Origin: Porticoccaceae bacterium
Lineage (GTDB): Bacteria > Pseudomonadota > Gammaproteobacteria > Pseudomonadales > Porticoccaceae
Assembly (NCBI GenBank): GCA_024639885.1
Contig: JAHEGD010000004.1
Coordinates: forward strand, 171,549-235,548
Reading direction: 5' to 3'
DNA length: 64,000 nucleotides
Part shown: in pieces, positions 15,145 through 24,213 of the stretch
Position numbering within the stretch: the first letter of the stretch is position 1
Layout: each line of letters starts with the position of its first letter
Notes under the pieces: model-generated
Databases searched by the model: none
The model's input: only the letters and a program-made list of their open reading frames with translations
Told to the model about the DNA's origin: nothing
Position numbers and translations under genes: made by a program

Positions 15145-17193
15145 CTAGTTGAGGGTGTGCAAGAAGTGCAGGTGGGCCTCGTAGCGCTGCAACAGGTCGA
15201 CGACGATCTGCTCTTGGGTCCAGCCCATCACGTCGTAATCCTGGCCGCCCTCACTGAAGTGGACCTCGGCGCGGTAGTAGTAGGATTCGCCGTCGTCGGG
15301 GGCCTCGCCAACCGACTCGCCGTCGGCGGTAAACCCGCCACTGGGCAGCGGGTGGTAGCGGCAGCGCACCTCGTAGACAAAATCTAACTCGCCGCCGTGA
15401 AAGACCTCAAGCCGGACCCGCTGGGCGTCGCTGATCTCGTCCACCACCTCGGCGACCACCTCATTTTTGCGCAGCTCCATAGCGAACTGTTCGAGTGCCG
15501 GCCGCACCACGCGGCGCTGAAAGCTCAGCACCTGGGTGTCGGAGGGAAACTTGAGCAGTAGCCGCAGCCGCTGCCGCCACTGGCTGCTGCTGCCGTCGAC
15601 TGCGGTCGGCGGCGGGCTGGGCACACTGCCGATCTGTACCTCGCGCTTGGCGTAGTCGACTTTGAGCGCCTTGATAAAGCCCCACATCGCCCACAGTAGC
15701 GCCAGCGAGAACGGCAGCGCGCCGACGATCGAGGCGGTCTGCAGCGCCGCCAACCCGCCGGCGTATAACAGCACCATAGTCAGCAGGCCGATCATCAGCG
15801 CCCACAGCACCCGCTGGCCGAGCGCGGTGTCGTCGCGGCCGTGCGCCGACAGCATGTTGAGTACCATCGCGCCGCTGTCGGCCGAGGTGACAAAGAACAC
15901 TACCACCATAATCAGCGAGACCACCGAGAGCAGCGCCGACATCGGCAGCGACTCTAAAAAGTGGAACAGCGCCACCGCTGGGTTGGCCTGCACCACCTCG
16001 CCAAAACCGGGCATGCTGTTGGATAGAATGAGATCGATCGCCGAGCTGCCAAACACACTCATCCAGAACAAATTGAAGGCACACGGCACCAGCATCGCGC
16101 CGAGAATAAACTGGCGGATGGTGCGGCCGCGCGAGATGCGGGCGATAAACAGGCCGACAAACGGCGCCCAAGATAGCCACCAACCCCAGTACAAAATGGT
16201 CCAGCCACCGAGCCACGAGGTCGGCCGGTAGGCGTAGAGATTAAATGTCTTAGAGATGATCTCTGAGAAGTAGTAGCCGACGTTCTGCAGGAAGGTCTGC
16301 AGAATAAAGATGGTCGGCCCGGCGATCACCACCCCGATCAGCAGCAGCCCGGCAAAGCCGATATTGATCTCGGAGAGCCGTTTGATACCGGCGTCGAGCC
16401 CCATCACCACCGATACGGTGGCCAGGCCGATGGTGATCGCGATCAAAAATAGCTGCACGGTTACCGATATCTCGACGCCGAACAGGTAGTTGAGACCGCT
16501 GTTGATCTGGATGACGCCGAGGCCGAGGCTGGTGGCGATGCCGCACAGTGTACCGATGATCGCAAAGACATCGACCGCGGCGCCGATCGGGCCGTAGATG
16601 CGCTCGCCGATCAGCGGGTAGAGCGCCGAGCGCAGCGTGAGCGGCAGCCCGTGGCGGTGGGCAAAATAGCCCAAGATCAACGCCACGATGGCGTAGATTG
16701 ACCAGGCGTGAATACCCCAGTGGAAGAAGGTCAGCCGCATCGCTTGACCGGCGGCGTCGATGGTGCCGCCCTCGCCCTGCGGTGGCGCCATAAAGTGCAT
16801 CACCGGCTCGGCGACCCCGTAGAACATCAAACCGATACCCATCCCGGCCGAGAACAGCATCGCAAACCAAGACAGGTTGGAGTAGGCCGGCGTCGAGTGG
16901 TCGGGACCAAGTTTGATATCGCCGATACGCGAGAATGACAAAAATAGCACGCAGACCAGAATGATCGCCACCACCACCACGTAGTACCAGCTAGCGTAGT
17001 GGACAATGGCTGACTGCAGCTCTGCAAACAGCGCTGCACTCGCCTCTGGGAAGGCGACCGTGCCGCCGGCCAACAGCGCCAGAAAGGTCAGCGTCCAGGT
17101 AAACACCGGCTTGTCGATAATCCAACTGCCGGTGGCGGCCAGACTGTCTGGGTGGGGGCCGCGCGGCGGTTGTTCTAAGCTGGTGTCATTCAT
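15145..17193 (-). CDS. betT: BCCT-family choline/betaine transporter (BetT-like)
   Basis: 682-residue secondary carrier of the betaine/choline/carnitine family, importing osmoprotectants or their precursors. About twelve membrane helices (first near 31-51); the family segments GMGIGLMFYGVAEP, HWGIHAWSIYA and WTILYWGWWLSWAPFVGLFIARISRGRTIR are present. A hydrophilic tail of about 150 residues after the last helix is the hallmark of BetT, where it takes part in osmosensing. The ATG at 17193 is chosen for AGGATCC upstream; the longer ORF adds an Arg-rich leader. It starts 16 nt after the sulfotransferase stop, so the two may be co-transcribed. Substrate choice (choline or glycine betaine) is not certain. 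Confidence 0.9.
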   Translation of the reverse strand: MNDTSLEQPPRGPHPDSLAATGSWIIDKPVFTWTLTFLALLAGGTVAFPEASAALFAELQSAIVHYASWYYVVVVAIILVCVLFLSFSRIGDIKLGPDHSTPAYSNLSWFAMLFSAGMGIGLMFYGVAEPVMHFMAPPQGEGGTIDAAGQAMRLTFFHWGIHAWSIYAIVALILGYFAHRHGLPLTLRSALYPLIGERIYGPIGAAVDVFAIIGTLCGIATSLGLGVIQINSGLNYLFGVEISVTVQLFLIAITIGLATVSVVMGLDAGIKRLSEINIGFAGLLLIGVVIAGPTIFILQTFLQNVGYYFSEIISKTFNLYAYRPTSWLGGWTILYWGWWLSWAPFVGLFIARISRGRTIRQFILGAMLVPCAFNLFWMSVFGSSAIDLILSNSMPGFGEVVQANPAVALFHFLESLPMSALLSVVSLIMVVVFFVTSADSGAMVLNMLSAHGRDDTALGQRVLWALMIGLLTMVLLYAGGLAALQTASIVGALPFSLALLWAMWGFIKALKVDYAKREVQIGSVPSPPPTAVDGSSSQWRQRLRLLLKFPSDTQVLSFQRRVVRPALEQFAMELRKNEVVAEVVDEISDAQRVRLEVFHGGELDFVYEVRCRYHPLPSGGFTADGESVGEAPDDGESYYYRAEVHFSEGGQDYDVMGWTQEQIVVDLLQRYEAHLHFLHTLN

Positions 17194-17209
17194 AACGGAT
17201 CCTATCGGG

Positions 17210-19216
17210 TTACAACGATGCGGCGATCTCGGCCGGCAGCAGTGCCGGGCCGAGCGCCTCAAATAGTGGCGTCAGCCGCTCTTGGTAGGGCTGCCACTGG
17301 CCGAGCCCGGTGCGGTTGAGCGGCTGGCGCACCTGCTCCGAGCTGGCGGTGCGCACGGCCCGCTTATTGGTGTGAAAGTCGAGGCAGGCCTGCTCAAACG
17401 GCAGCCCGCAGTAGTCGAGCAGACGGCGCACTTGCTGCTCAAAGTCGTCGACCACCTGCTCGTATTGAACGTGCAGAATCTCGCCCGGGTAGAGCGTCTG
17501 CCAGTGCTCCATCAGCGCCACGTAATCGCGGTAGTAATGGCCGACATCGGCGAGGTCGTAGGTAAACTCCTGGCCCTCGGCGAACAGCTGTTTGAAACCG
17601 CTGAAGCAGCAGTCCAGCGCAGCGCGGCGGGCATCGATAATCTTGGCGTTGGGCAGGATCGATTTAATCAGCCCAATATGGCGGAAGTTGTTCGGCATCT
17701 TGTCGATAAAGAACGGCGCACCGGCGCGGTGGATCTGGGTCTCGCGGATAAACTGCTCGCCAAACTCGGTCCGCTGCGCATCGCTCAGGGTCGCCAGCAC
17801 CGCCGGGTAGTGGCTCTGGCCATCGAGCTTTTGACCGCGCCGCAGCCGCTGCGCCAACGCCAAAATATTGGGCAGCTCAAGCGTGCCGTCGACCTGGCTG
17901 TGCGAGGCGAGAATCTGCTCCAGCAGGGTCGAGCCGGCGCGGGGTAGGCCGACAATAAAGATGGGATCCCGCACAGGGCAGCCAGCCGGCTGTTGCGCCG
18001 CCCGCCACGCCGGTGTGCAGACCGTCCGCTGGGCGGCCAGCTCGTCGCTCATACTGTCGGCGCTGTAGCGGCTCTGGGCTTTCTTTAAGCCGTTGCCGGC
18101 GGCGTAGTGGTCGAACGAGCGCCGGTAGTCGGCGCTGTCCTCAAACCCCTTGCCGAGCGCGAAATGCAGGTGCACACGGTCGGCCGGCGGCAGCGACGGG
18201 TCGTCGACCAGCTCGGCCATGGTCGCCAGCTGGGCGGCATCAAACTGGTAGGTTTTCAGGTTGGCGAGCGAGTACCACGCCTCGCCGTGACGCGGATTAG
18301 CGGCGATCGCGCGCCGGTAGGAGTCGATCGCCTGCTCGCTGTTGCCGGCGGTCTTGAGGGCGTGGCCGCGGGTGGTCAGGGTGACCGGCTCCTCGGGCAG
18401 CTGCTCGAGCACTTCGTCGAGCAGCGCCAGCGCCCGCGGGTAGTCGCCGGTCTGCATCAACTCGATCGCGTAGAGCGATTTAAACTGTGGGTTGCTCGGC
18501 TGCTCGGCGAGCAGATAGGCGGCCTGCTCGAGTGCGGCGGCAAACTTCTGGCGCTTGCGCAGCGTCTGCAGGTAGTCGATCCGCAGCTGCAGGTGATCTG
18601 GGGCCAGTTCAACGGCACTCTCGAGCAGAAACTCAGCGTCGTCGAGCACGCCGAGCCGCACGCCGATGTCGGCGAGTAGCCGCATCGCCTCAACATGGTG
18701 GGGGCGCTCGGCGAGAAAGTCGCGCACCCGCTGCTCGGCGACCACCAGCTTGCCCTGTGCGATCAAATCGGTCGCCGCCAACAGCGGCGCCGGCAGGGCT
18801 TTGAGGTGGGCGATTTGACGCTCTAACTGCGCCACCTGATGGCGATCGCCGCGCGCTGCCAAGATCTTCTGCTGGCTCTGCCAGCTGGCGATCAGCGCCG
18901 GATTGGCGCGCACCGCCTGTTGGTAGTAACCGAGCGCGGCGGCCCATTCGCCACGGTCGCGGGCCAGGTGGCCGCGCTCCTGTAGCGCGCGGCTGTGGCC
19001 CGGGGCCTGCGCGGTCAGCTCAGCCAACCACTGCGCGGCAGCATCGAACTGGCCGGCGTAGCGGCTGGCCACCGCAGCCAGGTAGAGCGCCTCGCTGTCG
19101 TCGGAGGCGACCGCCAGTCGCGCCTTGGCGGCGGCCAGCACGGCGTCAAACTGCTTGTCGCGCAGCAGCGCCTGCAGCGCTGGCATATCAAGACGGTGGT
19201 CGGTCGAATCGCTCAA
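17210..19216 (-). CDS. TPR-repeat sulfotransferase family protein
   Basis: 668 residues. The first ~380 residues are tandem tetratricopeptide repeats (for example ALGYYQQAVRANPALIASW and AIDSYRRAIAANPRHGEAW). The C-terminal domain, from about residue 415, is a PAPS-dependent sulfotransferase with the 5'-phosphosulfate loop FIVGLPRAGSTLLEQIL. It should transfer sulfate from PAPS to an unknown acceptor. The start is a TTG at 19216: AGGAG lies 5 nt upstream, while the next ATG 10 codons in has no ribosome-binding site. It lies downstream of a TonB receptor, behind a terminator, and just before betT. Such proteins are often found beside TonB receptors in marine Gammaproteobacteria. Confidence 0.85.
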   Translation of the reverse strand: MSDSTDHRLDMPALQALLRDKQFDAVLAAAKARLAVASDDSEALYLAAVASRYAGQFDAAAQWLAELTAQAPGHSRALQERGHLARDRGEWAAALGYYQQAVRANPALIASWQSQQKILAARGDRHQVAQLERQIAHLKALPAPLLAATDLIAQGKLVVAEQRVRDFLAERPHHVEAMRLLADIGVRLGVLDDAEFLLESAVELAPDHLQLRIDYLQTLRKRQKFAAALEQAAYLLAEQPSNPQFKSLYAIELMQTGDYPRALALLDEVLEQLPEEPVTLTTRGHALKTAGNSEQAIDSYRRAIAANPRHGEAWYSLANLKTYQFDAAQLATMAELVDDPSLPPADRVHLHFALGKGFEDSADYRRSFDHYAAGNGLKKAQSRYSADSMSDELAAQRTVCTPAWRAAQQPAGCPVRDPIFIVGLPRAGSTLLEQILASHSQVDGTLELPNILALAQRLRRGQKLDGQSHYPAVLATLSDAQRTEFGEQFIRETQIHRAGAPFFIDKMPNNFRHIGLIKSILPNAKIIDARRAALDCCFSGFKQLFAEGQEFTYDLADVGHYYRDYVALMEHWQTLYPGEILHVQYEQVVDDFEQQVRRLLDYCGLPFEQACLDFHTNKRAVRTASSEQVRQPLNRTGLGQWQPYQERLTPLFEALGPALLPAEIAASL

Positions 19217-19341
19217 GAGCGCTCCTCGGTGGTTGATCTGGCTCGGGGCAGTGCCGAGAGTTTTTTGCGCAGCGGTGATTCTGCCACTAATACGCGGCAA
19301 GCTAAACCGCCGCAAGCCAACTGCGCTATTTGCGCGGGGCT

Positions 19342-19375
19342 AAAACCCAAAATGCCCCTCTCAATGAGAGGGGCA
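19342..19375 (-). terminator. Rho-independent terminator of the TonB receptor gene
   Basis: A perfect 10-bp stem TGCCCCTCTC/GAGAGGGGCA with a 3-nt loop, followed on the minus strand by TTTTGGGTTTT. It begins 24 nt after the receptor stop and separates it from the sulfotransferase gene. Confidence 0.9.
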
Positions 19376-19398
19376 CTCTGGACCACTCTAACGGTTGC

Positions 19399-21864
19399 TT
19401 AGAAGCTGTGAGAGAGGCGCACGCCCATGGTGCGCGGGCGAGCGTAAGAGACGCGCTGGACGTCGTTGACAAAGTTGCGGGCCACTTCGGCGCGCTCGTC
19501 GGTCAGGTTATCGACGTACATCTCAGCACTCCAGCTCTCGGTGGTGACACCGGCGGTGAGGCCGACCATCGTCCAGCTGTCGATCTTGTCGCGGTTGATG
19601 GTAATGATATCGCTGTACGACTCCGCCGAGTGAGCCACATGGGGCATCACGTGGGCGATCACACCGCCGTCGAGCGACCACTCGTAGCGGGCCTGCAAGT
19701 TGGCTTGCAGCTCCGGCGCGAAGGCCAGCTCGTCGCCCTTGCGAACATCGTCAGTGGGGGTCAATACCTTGGTGATCTCGCTGTCGAGCATCGATACCGC
19801 GCCGCTGATGGTCAGCCCTTGCAGGGCGTCGGGGGCGTAGATGAAGTCAGCCTCGACACCCTTCACTTCGGCGTCTGCCGCGTTGTCCGAGAAGAACAAG
19901 TTGGTGATGCTGGGGTCGAAGATGGTGGTCTGTAGCTTTTCGATCTCGACCATGAAGATGCTGCCGTTGAAGCGCAGCTGGCCACCGGCGAGGTCGGTCT
20001 TCCAACCCAGCTCGTAGTTCATGACGTCATCGGTATCCAGCTCGACCGGTACCGTGTAGGTACCGCCGCCGGCCAACTCAGCTACGGCGCCGCCGGGGCG
20101 GTTGATCAAGCCGGGGCGGAACCCTTCAGAGACAGTCGCGTAGTAGAGCGAATCGCTGGTTGGTGTCCAGTTGGCGGTCAACTTAAAGATAGAGCCCTTG
20201 GCCTCTGCCGGGCGGCCGTCGTTGAGCTGGGTGATATTGGTGCCGGCGCGCTGCTGATCTTCGTCGGCTCCCATGTTGTAAAACGATGAGTTGGCACTGC
20301 CGTCGAAATCGACCTCAATGTCGTAGCGGCGTGCGCCGGCAATCACCGCCCACTGGTCGCTCAACTCGAAGGTGAGCTCGCCAAACAGACCGCTCTGCTC
20401 ATCGATGCGGCGCACGTCGTTGCGGAAAATCACCCCCGCAGGGAACGGGCCGGCATCTGAGTACCAAGAGTTAGGCAGCGGAAAGTTGGGGGCAAAGCCG
20501 ACTTCGGTACTGCCCGGGTAGGTAAAGTCATTGCGCTCTTGCAGCTCTAACTTGCTGTAAAAGGCGCCGACGGTAAAGCGGGTGGCGCTGTTGAACTCAC
20601 CAGAGAGACGGAACTCGTGGGTCTGAACCTCGGTGCTGGTCTGGCTGTCAACGAACAGATTGGGCGCTTGGCAGGTTCCGCTCGGCGCATCGTCACCCGG
20701 GTAGGTTACCGACGCGTCACAGATGTAGTACGGAAGGTACTGGCCGACAAACAGGTAGTCTGAGTAGTCGACGCGCTGATCGGTATCGCGCTCGGTGTAG
20801 GCACCGGTGTAGACCATCTCCAACTGGTCGAAGCGGCCGGTTAGCGTCCAGCTGACGTTATCGAAGCCGTCTTCCATAGTGCTCTGCTCGTATTGCTGGG
20901 TCTCCAAGTCACCCAGCTCTGGGTCGGCGAAGAAGACACCGTCCGAGTCGACATCTTGGGTTGCATAACCGAGCAGCAGGTCAAAGTTTTCGTTGAGGTC
21001 AATCGCTGCGGCGATGCGGCCACCGCGATAGGTGGTGTCGTTGATGTCTTCATCGACCAAGTCGCTGTTGTCCGCCTCGAGGAAGGTGACACCACTCAGG
21101 TCGGCACCGGCCTGGAAGCCGTTGCGGCGCGCGGATACTGCCACGCCGTTGTCGCGGACGGTGCCGGCGGCGCGGAAACGAGCGCTCTCTTCAGTGGTGC
21201 GAGTACCGTGCACATTATCGATGTAGCCGCCTTTCTCGTCGTTGTAGACCACACCTCGGATAGCCACTGAGTCGCTTGCGACGACGTTAAACATAAACTC
21301 GCCGCTGTAGCTGTTGTCACCCTCTTCGGTCGAGCTAAACGAGCCCTTCAGCTTGGCGTAGTTGCCGCTGTGGTCTGGCTTGTTGGTGATCAAACGCACG
21401 GTGCCGGCCTGCGAGCTGGCGCCAAACAGGGTGCCCTGCGGGCCAGACAGCACTTCGACGCGATTCAAATCGGCGGCGTAGACATCGAGGTTGCGCCCCG
21501 GCTGCGAAAGCGGCTGCTCGTCGAGGTAGAGCGCGACATTAGGTGCCAGACCGGCAACGCCGGCAGTCGTCAGGTTGGGCGTGGTCGAGGCGACGCCGCG
21601 GATGTAGATAGTGTTTTGACCGGGGCCGCTGCCGCCGGCGGTGACGCCGGGCAGCTGCAGCAGGTAATCTTCAAAGTTGCTGATACCGAGCTGCTCGAGT
21701 GCCTGCTCGGTCACCGCAGAGACGGCAACGGGGATATCTTGGGTGGACTCAGCGCGCTTGGTGGCGGTTACCAGTACTTCCTCGATCGCTGCGCCGGCGA
21801 TGCCGGTGGCAAGAACTGATGAAGCGGCGACGACGCCGGTGAAGATTTTAGTTCGTGAAAACAC
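19399..21864 (-). CDS. TonB-dependent outer-membrane receptor
   Basis: 821 residues. A signal peptide ends near GAAIEE (about residue 25), directly followed by a TonB-box-like EEVLVTATKRAES, the plug (about 40-155; YIRGVASTT, RVEVLSGPQGTLFGASSQAGTV) and a 22-strand-type barrel ending in the terminal aromatic SHSF. Ligand is unknown; the plug resembles receptors for complex organic nutrients of marine bacteria more than classical siderophore receptors. The start is GTG at 21864 with AGAGG about 8 nt upstream, inside a hairpin (see separate entry). It has its own terminator. Confidence 0.93.
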   Translation of the reverse strand: MFSRTKIFTGVVAASSVLATGIAGAAIEEVLVTATKRAESTQDIPVAVSAVTEQALEQLGISNFEDYLLQLPGVTAGGSGPGQNTIYIRGVASTTPNLTTAGVAGLAPNVALYLDEQPLSQPGRNLDVYAADLNRVEVLSGPQGTLFGASSQAGTVRLITNKPDHSGNYAKLKGSFSSTEEGDNSYSGEFMFNVVASDSVAIRGVVYNDEKGGYIDNVHGTRTTEESARFRAAGTVRDNGVAVSARRNGFQAGADLSGVTFLEADNSDLVDEDINDTTYRGGRIAAAIDLNENFDLLLGYATQDVDSDGVFFADPELGDLETQQYEQSTMEDGFDNVSWTLTGRFDQLEMVYTGAYTERDTDQRVDYSDYLFVGQYLPYYICDASVTYPGDDAPSGTCQAPNLFVDSQTSTEVQTHEFRLSGEFNSATRFTVGAFYSKLELQERNDFTYPGSTEVGFAPNFPLPNSWYSDAGPFPAGVIFRNDVRRIDEQSGLFGELTFELSDQWAVIAGARRYDIEVDFDGSANSSFYNMGADEDQQRAGTNITQLNDGRPAEAKGSIFKLTANWTPTSDSLYYATVSEGFRPGLINRPGGAVAELAGGGTYTVPVELDTDDVMNYELGWKTDLAGGQLRFNGSIFMVEIEKLQTTIFDPSITNLFFSDNAADAEVKGVEADFIYAPDALQGLTISGAVSMLDSEITKVLTPTDDVRKGDELAFAPELQANLQARYEWSLDGGVIAHVMPHVAHSAESYSDIITINRDKIDSWTMVGLTAGVTTESWSAEMYVDNLTDERAEVARNFVNDVQRVSYARPRTMGVRLSHSF

Positions 21865-21870
21865 TATTTA

Positions 21871-21894
21871 CACCTCTAATCAAAAATTGAGGTG
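21871..21894 (-). promoter_or_regulatory. Hairpin covering the ribosome-binding site of the TonB receptor
   Basis: On the mRNA, CACCTCAAT and ATT-A-GAGGTG pair as a nine-bp stem with one bulged A and a TTTTG loop. The 3' arm contains the AGAGG ribosome-binding site of the GTG start at 21864. Folded, it would hide that site. This could be a thermosensor-like, ligand-responsive or protein-controlled translational switch; the role is inference. Confidence 0.5.
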
Positions 21895-21996
21895 CGGAGT
21901 CTACACTATTTTGAGCTGTAAATAAAATCTTCGGGAGCCAACCAACATGGACACCGGTAGTTTCGACAAGTTCAGGGCATAGGCTATTTTCAATCG

Positions 21997-22026
21997 AAAA
22001 AAAATAGGGCGGCGGCGGAAGGCCCT
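21997..22026 (-). terminator. Probable terminator after qmcA
   Basis: On the minus strand a short stem AGGGC/GCCCT with an 11-nt GC-rich loop is followed by A and eight T residues. The stem is only 5 bp, but the T-run and the position (about 60 nt after the qmcA stop) fit. Confidence 0.45.
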
Positions 22027-22083
22027 GCCTTTAATCGCAATATTTAATTAGACAACGAAAAAGCTTGTCGTAACGGCTTGTGG

Positions 22084-22935
22084 TCAGCGGCCCGCCCCCA
22101 TCAACCCACGCACCGCCGCCGGCAGATCGGCGGGCAGCACCACCAACTTGCTGTTGTCTGAGTCAGAGAGCGCCTTCATCGCCTCGACATAGCGCTCGCC
22201 GAGCAAAAAAGTAGCCGGCAGTTCTTTGTCTGAAATGGCAGCGCTGACTTTTTCGAGCGCCTCTTTGGTCGCCTCGGCGAGCACCACTTTGGCCTCGGCA
22301 TCGCGCCGTGATGCCTCTAACCGCCCTTCGGCCTGCAGGATGGCGGCTGTCTTATCGCCGTCGGCGCGCGTCACGGTGGCGCGTCGGGCGCGCTCAGCGG
22401 CAGCCTGCTCCTCCATCGCCGACTGCATGGTCGGCGATGGATTGATGTCTTGAATCTCGACGGTCTTGAGGGTGATGCCCCAGTCGGAGATATCGTCAGA
22501 GATCGTCTGCTTGAGCTGCGCCTTGATCTTGTCGCGCGACGAGAGCGCCGAGTCGAGCGCCATCTCGCCGACAATCGAGCGCAGCGAGGTCTGTACCAGC
22601 GTGCGGATAGCCAGCTCGTAATCTTCAACCCCATAGACCGCCTTCTCCGGCGAGATGATGTTGATGTAGGCGACCGCGTTGGCGATGATCACCACGTTAT
22701 CGAGGGTGATCACCTCTTGCGAGGGGATATCCAGAACGATGTCTTTGCTGGTCACCTTGTAGGCGACATTGTCGATGTAGGGGATGATAATGTTGAGCCC
22801 GGGGCCGAGCGTCGAATAGTACTTACCAAGCCGCTGCACCACCCATTTAGAGCCCTGCGGTACCAGCCGGATACCTTTGAACAGAGTGACCAGTGCCAGT
22901 AGCAGCACCGCTAATACAACAATCAAGCCATCCAT
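22084..22935 (-). CDS. qmcA: SPFH/stomatin-like membrane protein QmcA
   Basis: 283 residues. One N-terminal membrane helix (about 3-20), then an SPFH/Band 7 domain (IRLVPQGSKWVVQRLGKY, SQEVITLDNVVIIANAVAY, DINPSPTMQSAMEEQ) and an Ala/Glu/Lys-rich coiled coil that drives oligomerisation, ending in a Leu/Ala tail. Such proteins scaffold membrane microdomains and modulate FtsH-type proteolysis. GTG-ATG are tandem at 22938/22935; the ATG is used, since AGAGG lies 8 nt before it. It follows nfeD, its usual partner. Confidence 0.92.
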   Translation of the reverse strand: MDGLIVVLAVLLLALVTLFKGIRLVPQGSKWVVQRLGKYYSTLGPGLNIIIPYIDNVAYKVTSKDIVLDIPSQEVITLDNVVIIANAVAYINIISPEKAVYGVEDYELAIRTLVQTSLRSIVGEMALDSALSSRDKIKAQLKQTISDDISDWGITLKTVEIQDINPSPTMQSAMEEQAAAERARRATVTRADGDKTAAILQAEGRLEASRRDAEAKVVLAEATKEALEKVSAAISDKELPATFLLGERYVEAMKALSDSDNSKLVVLPADLPAAVRGLMGAGR

Positions 22936-22971
22936 CACTAGTACCTCTCAGTGGTTGAGGTCATCCGCAGT

Positions 22972-23433
22972 TCAGCTGACTGTGGTGACAATCAGTGTGT
23001 TACCCGAAATCTCTTTGACAAATACCCGGTCGCCGAGCGCAAGCGCGTCGCCACCGTCGGCAGCGATAAAGTCCCACTCGTCGTCGCCCATCAGCGGCGT
23101 TGTGAAGCGCGCCCGACCGCGGCCACCGGCGACCGGCAGGCGGATCACCTGCCCGGCCTCACCAATCGCCGCTTCGCGGGCCAATCCGGCCTTGGTGTGG
23201 TCGGCCATCAGCGGCTTTAACAGCTTGAACCAGCCAATCGTAAACAGCACAGAGAAGATCACCCAGAGCCAGAGCTGAGTGGTAAAGGTGAGCGGTGCCA
23301 GCCAGCTGATCAGGCCGACCACCAAGGCGCCGGCACCAAACCACAACAGGGTGAAGCTCGGCACAAAGATCTCGGCCATGGCGAGCAGAATACCCAGCAC
23401 TAGCCAGTGCCAGTAGAGCATCTCTAGGTTCAC
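22972..23433 (-). CDS. nfeD: NfeD-family membrane protein
   Basis: 153 residues of the short NfeD type (YbbK-like): two to three membrane helices in the first 75 residues and a C-terminal OB-fold (about 85-150; GQVIRLPVAGGRGRARFTT, DRVFVKEISGNTLIV). NfeD proteins pair with SPFH proteins such as QmcA and help assemble or anchor the complex. GTG start, overlapping the stop of the preceding small gene by 4 nt (GTGA); an ATG four codons in is an alternative. Confidence 0.85.
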   Translation of the reverse strand: MNLEMLYWHWLVLGILLAMAEIFVPSFTLLWFGAGALVVGLISWLAPLTFTTQLWLWVIFSVLFTIGWFKLLKPLMADHTKAGLAREAAIGEAGQVIRLPVAGGRGRARFTTPLMGDDEWDFIAADGGDALALGDRVFVKEISGNTLIVTTVS

Positions 23434-23642
23434 GACTGTTCACCTCGGTTGGCCAGCGGCTTGCCGCGGGAGAGTAGGTGGCGAATCAATGGCACCATCA
23501 ACACCAGCCCGACCACCACCTGTGACAGTGGCACAGCCGACATACCCGTGGCAATCAACTGCATGAAACCGACCGCGGCGAGCAGTGAACCGAGCAGGTC
23601 GAGCCAGAGCAGCCGCCAAGGGAAAGGTTGTCTGGTATTCAT
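23430..23642 (-). CDS. Small two-helix membrane protein, unknown function
   Basis: 70 residues: MNTRQPFPWRLL, then two hydrophobic helices (about 12-34 and 38-56) and a basic tail. The ATG at 23642 has GGAGAACC just upstream, better than the longer track ORF. The stop overlaps the nfeD start (GTGA), so it is very likely translated with nfeD and qmcA and may belong to that membrane complex. I recognise no family. Confidence 0.6.
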   Translation of the reverse strand: MNTRQPFPWRLLWLDLLGSLLAAVGFMQLIATGMSAVPLSQVVVGLVLMVPLIRHLLSRGKPLANRGEQS

Positions 23643-23712
23643 AGGTTCTCCGCGATTGATAAGTAACACCCAGCCCACAGTATAGGGCCAAACCAGCGGC
23701 GCTGCCGAGGGG

Positions 23713-24213
23713 CTAGCCAAACTCTAGGTCGAGCGCCATCACCAGCGCATCCTCGCGGCCGGCCAGCGGCTCGCAGCTGCGTCGGTAGTAGTCGCGGCGC
23801 TCGCCTATTTGGTTAAAGCCGACCGCGGCATAGAGCCCGATGGCAGCTAGGTTGGAGGCGCGCACCTCCAAAAACAGCGAGCTGACCGCCGCCGGCAGCT
23901 GCTCCAGCAGCGCCGTCAGCAGCGCCCGCCCGAGCCCGTGGCCGCGCCACTCTGGCAGCAGCGCAATGTTGAGCAGCTCAGCTTGGTCGGCGACCACCCG
24001 CCAGATTAAGAAACCGACCGCCACACCGTGCGGGTCAACCAGCAGCTGGGCGCCGTCCGGCGCCAAGCTCTGCTCGAAGGCGTAGCGCCGCCACGGGTCT
24101 GGAGAGGCTTGCTGTTCTATGGCCAGCGCCGCGTCGATATCGGCCGCGGCCATGGCGCGAAGCTGCCAGCCGGTCGGCAGCGCACCGCTGTTAGCCACCG
24201 CTGGCGACGGCAT
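23713..24213 (-). CDS. rimI: Ribosomal protein bS18 alanine N-acetyltransferase RimI
   Basis: 166-residue GNAT acetyltransferase. The acetyl-CoA loop is seen in LPEWRGHGLGRALLTALLEQ, with LEVRASNLAAIGLYAAVGF typical of RimI and IGERRDYYR near the end. RimI acetylates the N-terminal Ala of ribosomal protein bS18. The gene overlaps the end of the upstream HolD-like gene by 23 nt, as rimI follows holD in enterics. The N-terminus is about 15 residues longer than E. coli RimI, so a start further in is possible. Confidence 0.85.
   Translation of the reverse strand: MPSPAVANSGALPTGWQLRAMAAADIDAALAIEQQASPDPWRRYAFEQSLAPDGAQLLVDPHGVAVGFLIWRVVADQAELLNIALLPEWRGHGLGRALLTALLEQLPAAVSSLFLEVRASNLAAIGLYAAVGFNQIGERRDYYRRSCEPLAGREDALVMALDLEFG

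Noticed and set aside
21865-22083. Fur box before the TonB receptor
   Set aside because: No GATAAT repeats resembling a Fur site are visible in the gap, so iron control is not supported.
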